Assembly: GCF_016526145.1 (NCBI RefSeq)
Contig: NZ_JADDUE010000009.1
Span: 280,812 to 344,811 of the forward strand
Length of the DNA stretch: 64,000 nucleotides
Direction of reading: 5' to 3'
Source of the DNA: Saccharopolyspora galaxeae
GTDB taxonomy: Bacteria > Actinomycetota > Actinomycetes > Mycobacteriales > Pseudonocardiaceae
Part shown: positions 51,390-64,000 of the stretch, piece by piece
Numbering within the stretch: the first letter of the stretch is position 1
Layout of the letters: each line of letters opens with the position of its first letter
Notes under the pieces: model-generated
Told to the model about the DNA's origin: nothing
Databases searched by the model: none
What the model saw: only the letters and a program-made list of their open reading frames with translations
Position numbers and translations under genes: made by a program

Positions 51390-52265
51390 TCAGACGTGTG
51401 CAGCCTTCACCTTAGCGATCAGCGTTCTCGATTCCTTGGCTGGAAGCGCAGCTGCCTGCAAGCGGTCTAGCGTCATGCTGTAGCGGGTGTACTCGTCCGG
51501 CTCCCAAAGATAGGTCGCTCCCAGCACGTCTTCGAGATAGACGGCCGAAAGTTTCTGCGTGGCAAGGTGAAGCAGGAAGAACGACGACAGGACGGTGATC
51601 CGGTTCGGCGCGTCGAACGGCAAGATCCGGATCTCCACGTCCGTCCGCTCGGACAGTTCGAGCAGGTGCGCGAGCTGCGCTTGCATGATCTCGCTGTCGC
51701 CTTGCACCCGCCGGATCGCTGCTTCACTGAGCACAACGTCCAGCGACCGCAAGGCACTCTTGCTCCGCAGCACTGCTTGCCGTTGCATCCGCGTCTGCAC
51801 CTGCTGCTCGACCAGACGCGGGTCCGCTGCCGGTTCCCAAGCCTGGATCGTCGACCGCGCGTAGTCCTCGGTCTGCAACAGACCAGTGATCGTCTCCATC
51901 TCGTAAAGCCGGACGTCGGTCGCCGCGCTCTCCAACGCCAGGAACCGCTGAAACCAGTCGGGAACCGCGTCCCGGTGGTACTTCTTCGGCCGGTTCCGCT
52001 TCGCCGCCTGCTCGGCGACGCCGGCCAGGTATTTCCGCTGTTTGGCGGGAGCGCCGTAGAACTCGAGCAGCTTGCGCACGTCGTCCGGCTGCACGCTCTG
52101 GCTGCCGCCTTCGATCTTGCTCATCTTCGGCTGCTTGCAGCCCAGCACGTCGGCGGCCTCGAACGTGCTGCGGTCGGCTTCCTCGCGCAGGCGCCGCAGC
52201 TCGATACCGAGCTGGATGCGCAACATGCGCGGGTCGGGACTGGTCGGCATACCGATCATGCTCAC
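51390..52265 (-). CDS. XRE-family regulator with DUF5753 domain
   Basis: A 291-residue regulator. Residues 15-75 form a Cro/CI-type HTH (LRRLREEADRSTFEAADVLGCKQPKMSKIEGG), and residues 100-285 are DUF5753 (VPDWFQRFLALESAATDVRLYEMETITGLLQTEDYAR, EIRILPFDAPNR). This two-gene unit with DUF397 is typical of Streptomyces and its relatives (BldB/WhiJ-type loci). The start is uncertain: GTG 52265, ATG 52259 and ATG 52250 are all in frame; none has a clear ribosome binding site. The DUF397 gene follows 19 bases downstream. Confidence 0.9.
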   Translation of the reverse strand: MSMIGMPTSPDPRMLRIQLGIELRRLREEADRSTFEAADVLGCKQPKMSKIEGGSQSVQPDDVRKLLEFYGAPAKQRKYLAGVAEQAAKRNRPKKYHRDAVPDWFQRFLALESAATDVRLYEMETITGLLQTEDYARSTIQAWEPAADPRLVEQQVQTRMQRQAVLRSKSALRSLDVVLSEAAIRRVQGDSEIMQAQLAHLLELSERTDVEIRILPFDAPNRITVLSSFFLLHLATQKLSAVYLEDVLGATYLWEPDEYTRYSMTLDRLQAAALPAKESRTLIAKVKAAHV

Positions 52266-52366
52266 AGCCGGAGCCGCCGTTGTGGATCACCCGACCGTGT
52301 AAATGACGTCCGGAATGATTCCTAATAGCTTCATCGGTACAGGATCCCCGGTGAAGGGAGTCGGCG

Positions 52367-52642
52367 ATGTCCGACGGTGAGGCTCAACTGCTCCGCGAAC
52401 TCTCCGAGGGTGTGCGCCCGCGGCCGTTCGCGCTCTACGAGCTCGTGCGGGAACGCGGCGAGGTGGTCGACGCCGAGGTCTGCGTCTGGGGCCTGGACGT
52501 CAGCGCGCAACGCAGCCCGGACGGCCGCGGTCCGGGCGCGGTTTTCGTCGGCCCGGGCGGGATGATGGGCAACGCCGACTCGGGCGAGTCCACGCTGGAG
52601 ATGTTCTCGCTGATCCGCGACGTCCGGTTGGTCTGGCTGTAG
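52367..52642 (+). CDS. Hypothetical 91-residue protein upstream of argC
   Basis: A small acidic protein, MSDGEAQLLRELSEGVRPRPF to the C-terminal IRDVRLVWL, with no recognisable motif, no signal peptide and no membrane segment. GAAGGGAG stands before ATG 52367. It lies 52 bases ahead of argC and in the same direction, but the ARG box lies between, so it probably belongs to a separate unit. It is divergent from the XRE/DUF5753 gene. Codon use resembles the neighbours, so it is probably coding. Confidence 0.55.
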   Translation: MSDGEAQLLRELSEGVRPRPFALYELVRERGEVVDAEVCVWGLDVSAQRSPDGRGPGAVFVGPGGMMGNADSGESTLEMFSLIRDVRLVWL

Positions 52643-52668
52643 CCCGCACCACCCATCCTTGATTGATG

Positions 52669-54093
<1,425 letters not shown>

Positions 54094-54097
<4 letters not shown>

Positions 54098-55251
54098 GCG
54101 TCACCGCCCCCGCCGGTTTCCGCGCGGCAGGCGTCGCCGCCGGGATCAAAGCCGGCGGCGCCCGAGACCTGGCGCTCGTGGTCAACGACGGCCCGCAGTC
54201 CACCGCCGCGGGCGTGTTCACCACGAACCAGGTCAAAGCCGCGCCGGTGCTGTGGTCGCAGCAGGTGCTGCAGGAGCAGAGCCTGCGCGCCGTGGTGCTC
54301 AACTCCGGCGGCGCCAACGCCTGCACCGGCCCGGAAGGCTTCCAGGACACCCACGCCACGGCCGAGAAGGTCGCGGAATCCCTGGAAATGGGCGCGATCG
54401 ACGTAGCGGTGTGCTCCACCGGCCTCATCGGCGAACGCCTCCCGATGGACGCCGTTCTGTCCGGAGTGGACGGTGCGGCGAAGTCGCTGGCGGGCACCGA
54501 GCAAGCCGCGACCGACGCGGCGACCGCGATCCTGACCACCGACAGCGTGCCCAAGCAGGCGCACGCCGCCGGAGCGGGCTGGTCCGTCGGCGGTTTCGCC
54601 AAGGGCGCCGGAATGCTCGCCCCGAACCTCGCGACCATGCTCAGCGTGCTCACCACCGACGCCGTGATCTCCAAGGCATCCCTCGACGAGGCGCTGCGCG
54701 CGGCCACCCGCGTCACCTTCGACCGGCTCGACGTCGACGGCGGCACCTCCACCAACGACACGGTGCTCGTGCTCGCCTCCGGCGCCTCCGGCATCGAACC
54801 GTCCACTGAGGACTTCGCCGAGCAGCTCAAGAACGTCTGCACCGACCTGGTCCGCGGCCTGCAGCACGACGCCGAGGGCGCCACCAAGGCCGTCGACATC
54901 ACCGTGCGCGGCGCGCGGACCGAGGACGACGCCGTCCGCATCGGACGGATCATCGCCGAGGACAACCTGGTCGGAACCGCGCTGTTCGGCTCCGACCCGA
55001 ACTGGGGCCGGATCGCGATGGCGCTGGGCCGCGCGGGCGTCGGCATCGACGTCGGCAAGGCCGAGATCTCCGTCAACGGCGTGCGGCTGTTCGCGGGCGG
55101 CCTGCCCGACCGGGACCGCAGCGAAGCCGACCTCACCGGCCGCGACATCGAGATCGCGGTGGACCTGCACCTCGGCGAGCACGAGGCGACGATCCTGTCC
55201 ACCGACCTCTCGCACGGCTACGTCGAAGAGAACAGCGCGTACTCGTCATGA
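54094..55251 (+). CDS. argJ: Glutamate N-acetyltransferase / amino-acid acetyltransferase (bifunctional)
   Basis: A 385-residue ArgJ. The conserved cleavage site is in [20 protein letters not shown], where the Thr acts after self-cleavage; other motifs are [22 protein letters not shown] and [11 protein letters not shown]. ArgJ recycles the acetyl group from N-acetylornithine to glutamate; some also make N-acetylglutamate from acetyl-CoA. The present sequence cannot tell which. No argA gene is seen. It overlaps both its upstream and downstream neighbours by four bases (ATGA). Confidence 0.96.
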
Positions 55252-56171
55252 CCACGTACCCGCAAAGCACCGACCGCCTCGCCCGCGCTGGGGAGAAGGC
55301 AGGCGTGCTGGTCGAAGCCCTGCCGTGGCTGGAGCGCTTCCACGGCGCGACCGTCGTGGTCAAGTACGGCGGCAACGCCATGGTCGACGACGAGCTCAAG
55401 GCCGCCTTCGCGCAGGACATGGTGTTCCTGCGGCTGGCCGGGCTGCGGCCGGTGATCGTGCACGGCGGCGGCCCGCAGATCACCTCGATGCTCGACCGGC
55501 TCGGCATGGCGGGGGAGTTCCGCGGCGGCCTGCGGGTCACCACGCCGGAAACCATGGACGTCGTGCGGATGGTGCTGGTCGGCCAGGTCGGGCGCGAACT
55601 CGTCGGCCTGATCAACCAGCACGGCCCGCACGCGGTGGGGATGTCCGGTGAGGACGCCCAGCTGTTCACCGCCGCGCGCCGCACCGCCCTGGTCGACGGC
55701 GAAGCGGTCGACGTGGGCCTGGTCGGCGACGTGGTCTCGGTCAACTCCGACGCGGTGCACGACCTGATCGACGCCGGACGCATCCCGGTGGTGTCCACAG
55801 TGGCCCCGGACGCGGACGGCGTGGTGCACAACGTCAATGCCGACACCGCGGCCGGTGCGCTGGCGAAGGAGCTGGGCGCGGAAAAGCTCGTCGTGCTCAC
55901 CGACGTCGAAGGTCTCTACACCGACTGGCCGGACCGCTCGTCGCTGGTGTCCAGATTGGACGCGGACGAGCTGGAGCGGCTGCTGCCGGGCCTGGACTCC
56001 GGCATGGTGCCGAAGATGGAGGCGTGCCTGCGCGCGGTGCGCGGCGGCGTACCCCGCGCGCACGTCATCGACGGCAGGCTCGCGCACTCGGTGCTGCTGG
56101 AGGTCTTCACCAGCGCCGGCGTTGGAACGATGGTGCTGCCCAGCACGAAAAGCGAGGTCGAAAACTCATGA
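55248..56171 (+). CDS. argB: Acetylglutamate kinase
   Basis: A 307-residue amino acid kinase: [19 protein letters not shown] is the ATP/phosphate-binding start, [18 protein letters not shown] and [15 protein letters not shown] follow, then [14 protein letters not shown]. It phosphorylates N-acetylglutamate and is the usual point of arginine feedback inhibition; the N-terminal helix that gives arginine sensitivity in hexameric forms ([30 protein letters not shown]) is present. ATG overlaps argJ, and its stop overlaps argD. Confidence 0.97.
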   Translation: MTTYPQSTDRLARAGEKAGVLVEALPWLERFHGATVVVKYGGNAMVDDELKAAFAQDMVFLRLAGLRPVIVHGGGPQITSMLDRLGMAGEFRGGLRVTTPETMDVVRMVLVGQVGRELVGLINQHGPHAVGMSGEDAQLFTAARRTALVDGEAVDVGLVGDVVSVNSDAVHDLIDAGRIPVVSTVAPDADGVVHNVNADTAAGALAKELGAEKLVVLTDVEGLYTDWPDRSSLVSRLDADELERLLPGLDSGMVPKMEACLRAVRGGVPRAHVIDGRLAHSVLLEVFTSAGVGTMVLPSTKSEVENS

Positions 56172-57343
56172 CCAGCAACGTCACCGCCGCCCAGCGGTGG
56201 CAGACGTCCATGATGGACAACTACGGCACCCCGAAGCTGACCCTGGTGCGCGGCTCGGGCTGCACCGTCACCGACGCCGACGGCCGCGACTACCTGGACT
56301 TCGTCAGCGGCATCGCGGTCAACGCGCTCGGCCACGCCCACCCCGCGGTGGTCGAAGCGGTGACCGAGCAGATCGGCAGCCTCGGGCACGTCTCGAACTT
56401 CTACGCGCACGAGAACGGCTTGCAGCTGGCCGAGCAACTGCTGGAGCTGGCCGGGGCGAGCGGCCGGGTGCTGTTCTGCAATTCCGGCGCCGAGGCCAAC
56501 GAAGCCGCGTTCAAGATCAGCAGGCTCACCGGCCGCAGCAAGGTCGTCGCCACCGAAGGCGGCTTCCACGGCCGCACCATGGGCGCGCTCGCCCTGACCG
56601 GCCAGCCCGCGAAGCAGCTGCCGTTCGAGCCGCTGCCCGGCGGAGTCGAGCACGTGCCCTACGGCGACGTGGCCGCGCTCGAGTCCGCGGTGGACGACAC
56701 GACCGCCGCGCTGTTCCTCGAACCCGTGCAGGGCGAGAACGGCGTGGTCGTCCCGCCCGAGGGCTATCTGCGCGCCGCGCGCGAGATCACCGCACGGCAC
56801 GGCGCGCTGCTCGTCCTGGACGAGGTGCAGACCGGCATCGGCCGCACCGGCGAATGGTTCGCCTTCCAGCGCGACGGCGTCGAACCGGACGTGATCACGC
56901 TGGCCAAGGGGCTCGGCGGCGGACTTTCGCTCGGCGCCTGCATCGGCCTCGGTGAAACCGGTGAGCTGCTGCAACCCGGCCAGCACGGCACCACCTTCGG
57001 CGGCAACCCGGTCGCCTGCGCGGCGGCGCTGGCCGTGCTGCGCACCATCCGCGAGGACGGGCTGCTCGAACATGTGAAGTCCGTCGGCGAAGAACTCGCC
57101 GCGGGAGTGCGCGCCATCGACCACCCGCTGATCGCCGAAGTCCGCGGGCACGGGCTGCTGCTCGGCGTGCGCCTGACCGAACCCGTCGCGGCCAAGGTGT
57201 CCGCGGCCGCCCAGGAAGCCGGCTTCCTGATCAACGCCGTGCAGCCGGACGTGCTGCGGCTCAGCCCGCCGCTGGTCGTGCAGCACGACCAGGTGCGGCA
57301 ACTGCTCGACCGGCTCCCCGAACTTCTCCGGCTCGCCGAATGA
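56168..57343 (+). CDS. argD: Acetylornithine aminotransferase
   Basis: A 391-residue class-III aminotransferase. Signature parts are [79 protein letters not shown] and [15 protein letters not shown] with the PLP Lys. It makes N-acetylornithine from the semialdehyde and glutamate. The ATG overlaps the argB stop by four bases. Length is normal for ArgD. Confidence 0.96.
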   Translation: MTSNVTAAQRWQTSMMDNYGTPKLTLVRGSGCTVTDADGRDYLDFVSGIAVNALGHAHPAVVEAVTEQIGSLGHVSNFYAHENGLQLAEQLLELAGASGRVLFCNSGAEANEAAFKISRLTGRSKVVATEGGFHGRTMGALALTGQPAKQLPFEPLPGGVEHVPYGDVAALESAVDDTTAALFLEPVQGENGVVVPPEGYLRAAREITARHGALLVLDEVQTGIGRTGEWFAFQRDGVEPDVITLAKGLGGGLSLGACIGLGETGELLQPGQHGTTFGGNPVACAAALAVLRTIREDGLLEHVKSVGEELAAGVRAIDHPLIAEVRGHGLLLGVRLTEPVAAKVSAAAQEAGFLINAVQPDVLRLSPPLVVQHDQVRQLLDRLPELLRLAE

Positions 57344-61637
<4,294 letters not shown>

Positions 61638-61647
61638 TGTCCGGGCC

Positions 61648-62271
61648 GTGCATCAGGTGACTAGCGACGAACTCGCGCACGACCCGCTTCGGGTGGCTCG
61701 GCGGCTGCTCGGCTGCGAGCTGCACTCGACCGGCCCCGAAGGCGAAGTGCGGGTGCGGCTGGTCGAGGTCGAGGCGTACCGCGGGGGCGACGACCCGGCC
61801 TCGCACTGCTACCGCGGTCGAACCGAGCGCAACGCCGTGATGTTCGGTCCGGCCGGGCACCTGTACGTCTACTTCGTCTACGGAATGCACTTCTGCATCA
61901 ACGTGGTGTGCCTGACCGACGGCGTCCCCGGCGCGGTGCTGCTGCGCGCCGGGGAGGTCGTGGCGGGCGGCGAACTCGCCAAGCAGCGCCGTCCCGCCGT
62001 GCGCAAGCAGAGCGCGGTCGCCAGCGGGCCCGCCAGACTCGCAGGTGTCCTCGGGATCACCCGCGAGCACAACGGCATCGACCTGACCTCCCCGGATTCT
62101 CCGATCAGGCTCTACAACGGTGACACGGTCGACGAGGACGACGTCCGCACCGGACCCCGCGTCGGCGTCGCCACCGCGGTCGATCTGCCGTGGCGGTCCT
62201 GGATCGACGGCTCGCCGTCGGTCAGCACCTACCGGCTCGGCGGGCGCCGCAGAATCCGGGACCGGACGTAA
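61648..62271 (+). CDS. DNA-3-methyladenine glycosylase (AAG/MPG type)
   Basis: A 207-residue glycosylase of the mammalian MPG/AAG fold: ARRLLGCELHSTG, RLVEVEAYRGGDDPASHCYRGRTERNAVMFGPAGHLYVYFVYGMHFCINVV, where the catalytic Glu is in VEVEAY and the Tyr residues of the intercalation pocket follow, and PARLAGVLGITREHNG. It removes alkylated purines such as 3-methyladenine to start base excision repair. GTG 61648 follows a TAGTGT box closely, so it may be leaderless. It stands between argH and tyrS. Confidence 0.93.
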   Translation: MHQVTSDELAHDPLRVARRLLGCELHSTGPEGEVRVRLVEVEAYRGGDDPASHCYRGRTERNAVMFGPAGHLYVYFVYGMHFCINVVCLTDGVPGAVLLRAGEVVAGGELAKQRRPAVRKQSAVASGPARLAGVLGITREHNGIDLTSPDSPIRLYNGDTVDEDDVRTGPRVGVATAVDLPWRSWIDGSPSVSTYRLGGRRRIRDRT

Positions 62272-62304
62272 AACCGCTGGCGCAGGTGCGCGAAACTGGT
62301 GCTC

Positions 62305-63579
62305 GTGAGCGAGCACATCCTTGACGAGCTGTCCTGGCGCGGCCTGATCGCGCAGTCCACCGACCTCACCGCGCTGCGCGCGGACCTGAGCGAGGGCCCG
62401 CTCACCCTCTACGCGGGCTTCGACCCGACCGCGTCCAGCCTGCACGCCGGGCACCTGATCCCGATCCTCACGCTGCGCCGCTTCCAGCTCGCCGGGCACC
62501 GCCCGGTGATCCTCTCCGGCGGCGCCACCGGTCTCATCGGCGATCCGCGCGACGTTGGCGAGCGGAATCTGCACGACGTGTCCACCGTGCGGGACTGGAC
62601 CACCAGGATCGGCGATCAGCTCGCCAAATTCGTCGACTTCGACGAGTCACCGACCGGTGCGGTCGTGGCCAACAACACCGACTGGACCGCCGAACTGCCG
62701 GTCACCGAGTTCCTGCGCGACGTCGGCAAGCACTTCTCGATCAACACCATGCTGGCCAGGGACACCGTCAAGCGGCGGCTGGAGGGCGACGGCATGTCCT
62801 ACACGGAGTTCAGCTACATGCTGTTGCAGGCCAACGACTTCGTGCAGCTCTACCGCAGGCACGGCACCCGGCTGCAGCTCGGCGGCTCCGACCAGTGGGG
62901 CAACATCGTCGCAGGCGTGGACCTGCTGCGCCGGCAGGAGAACGTCACCGGGCACGCGCTGACGCTGCCGCTGGTCACCGACGCCGAGGGCCGCAAGTTC
63001 GGCAAGTCCACCGGCGGCGGCAACGTGTGGCTCGATCCGGAGCTGACCTCGCCGTACGCCTGGTACCAGTACTTCGTGAACTCCGCGGACGCCGATGTCG
63101 GCAAGTACCTGCGCCTGTTCACCTTCCTCGACCGCGAGGAGATCGAGGAACTGGAGCGGCTCACCGCCGAGCGGCCCCAGCAGCGCGCCGGCCAGCGCAG
63201 GCTCGCCGAAGAGCTCACGACGTTCGTGCACGGCGCCGAGCAGACCCGCCAAGTCATCGCCGCCAGCCAGGCCCTGTTCGGCCGCGGCGAGCTCGCCGAA
63301 CTCGACGAGCCCACGCTGGAGGCCGCGATGGCCGAGATCCCCACCGGCGAGGTCCGCCTCGCCGACGAGCCCACCATCGTCGACCTGCTCGTCGAAGCCG
63401 GCCTGGCCCAGGGCCGAGGCGCCGCCCGGCGCACCGTCAACGAGGGCGGGGCCTACCTCAACAACACCAAAATCGCTGATGAGAGCTGGTCCGTGGCGAA
63501 GGACGACCTGCTGCACGGCCGCTGGCTCATCGTCCGGCGTGGCAAGCGTCACACTGCGGGGATCAAGGTGCTGTACTAG
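62305..63579 (+). CDS. tyrS: Tyrosine-tRNA ligase
   Basis: A 424-residue class I synthetase. The start is uncertain between GTG 62299 and GTG 62305 ([20 protein letters not shown]). Motifs: [19 protein letters not shown] (the HIGH-like HAGH), [46 protein letters not shown], and the KMSKS-like [10 protein letters not shown]-terminal S4-like RNA-binding domain closes the protein ([21 protein letters not shown]...[10 protein letters not shown]). It charges tRNA-Tyr. The rRNA promoter region follows about 70 bases downstream. Confidence 0.97.
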   Translation: MSEHILDELSWRGLIAQSTDLTALRADLSEGPLTLYAGFDPTASSLHAGHLIPILTLRRFQLAGHRPVILSGGATGLIGDPRDVGERNLHDVSTVRDWTTRIGDQLAKFVDFDESPTGAVVANNTDWTAELPVTEFLRDVGKHFSINTMLARDTVKRRLEGDGMSYTEFSYMLLQANDFVQLYRRHGTRLQLGGSDQWGNIVAGVDLLRRQENVTGHALTLPLVTDAEGRKFGKSTGGGNVWLDPELTSPYAWYQYFVNSADADVGKYLRLFTFLDREEIEELERLTAERPQQRAGQRRLAEELTTFVHGAEQTRQVIAASQALFGRGELAELDEPTLEAAMAEIPTGEVRLADEPTIVDLLVEAGLAQGRGAARRTVNEGGAYLNNTKIADESWSVAKDDLLHGRWLIVRRGKRHTAGIKVLY

Positions 63580-64000
63580 CCTGATCTCGACGCCGGAAAC
63601 GGTGGCTGACCTGCGGGTTCGCGATCTTCCGGCGGCGCTGCGGGCTGGCTTGACTTCGCCCCCGGCAGCGCGTAACTTTCTTGGAGTCAGCGCGGAACGG
63701 GCCGACATACGGACCGGGCGCGACGGGGGGACCGCAAACAACGCTTTCGCCGATGGTGTTAGCGTGGGCGGACCCGGTGAAACGAACTCAACATTGCTCC
63801 GCCGCCGCGGACCGGAAGGCCCCGAAAGCAAAAGGGACCCCCGGCGAAACCGCGAAAACGGGGTAAGTTAGAGTGTTTCACATCAGCAAGACGAAGAGAT
63901 GACTCCCCGGGGTTTTGGTGCCTGGTTGGTGCTGGGGTTCTGGTGTGGGTGTGTTCTTTGAGAACTCAACAGCGTGCCGATGATGGTGAGTGGTAGTACT
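63580..64000 (+). promoter_or_regulatory. rRNA operon promoter region and leader (16S rRNA starts past the window)
   Basis: After tyrS, 421 bases without a gene. A near-consensus promoter has TTGACT (63650-63655), a 17-base spacer and TAACTT (63673-63678). A TAGAGT box at 63869-63874 may mark a second promoter. TTCTTTGAGAACTCAACAG at 63954-63972 is the known actinobacterial box ahead of 16S rRNA, used in rRNA processing and antitermination. The gene itself is outside. Confidence 0.85.

Overview
The window is a 64-kb chromosomal segment of a high-GC actinobacterium. Several points place it in or near Pseudonocardiaceae, plausibly Saccharopolyspora-like: third codon positions are almost all G or C, GTG starts are frequent, there is a mycothiol-type DinB/MDMPI protein, an XRE/DUF5753 plus DUF397 pair, a WXG100-like/DUF1023 pair and a SpoU-type methyltransferase after rplT, and infC starts with ATC. 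Genus is an inference from gene content, not from a marker gene. No tRNA or rRNA gene lies fully inside the window, but the right end is an rRNA-operon leader (promoter with TTGACT-17-TAACTT and the TTCTTTGAGAACTCAACAG box), so 16S rRNA should begin just past base 64000.

Layout. 1-5.8 kb: 5' part of tex, a LuxR/AfsR-like ATPase regulator, a membrane-anchored GH25 lysozyme and a lipid kinase. 5.8-7.5 kb: an XRE-ImmA/IrrE peptidase gene followed by a PIN-like partner that carries an apparent frameshift. 7.7-19.4 kb: secreted endonuclease I, a MetE-like protein, a domesticated IS630-type protein, a Tat-exported intradiol dioxygenase, a two-component system with a Pro-rich secreted protein, a YciO-like protein, a four-carbon acid sugar kinase, a secreted metallophosphoesterase, an MBL hydrolase and an MDMPI-family protein. 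19.9-25.7 kb: uvrA, then a radical SAM gene, a possible 11-residue peptide gene with an exceptionally strong ribosome binding site, and an MFS exporter. 25.8-30.8 kb: a D-amino-acid use cluster (GntP permease, N-acyl-D-amino-acid deacylase, PLP-dependent D-amino-acid deaminase, divergent RidA). 31-39.3 kb: a Fae-like protein, DUF1844 and the translation block infC-rpmI-rplT-trmH-like-pheS-pheT. 39.4-48.4 kb: a Ser/Thr kinase, a HAD phosphatase, a PucR regulator with a D-amino-acid dehydrogenase, a nitrilase, an ArsR-SRPBCC fusion, and an SDR/TetR divergent pair. 48.4-52.6 kb: a small accessory island (LppA-like lipoprotein, DUF1023 hydrolase, WXG100-like protein, DUF397, XRE). 52.7-63.6 kb: the arginine cluster argC-ACT-argJBDFR-G-H, then a 3-methyladenine glycosylase and tyrS.

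How it works together. The arginine operon is complete from N-acetylglutamyl-phosphate reduction to argininosuccinate lyase, is tightly coupled (4-8 nt overlaps), has its own repressor gene inside, and has a probable ARG box just before argC. Two D-amino-acid catabolic loci lie about 13 kb apart. The parts most worth a second look are the radical SAM / micropeptide / MFS locus at 23.1-25.7 kb, the frameshifted PIN partner at 6.3 kb, the catalytically disabled transposase-like and Fae-like proteins, and a 51-bp palindromic element present in two inverted copies 20 kb apart.
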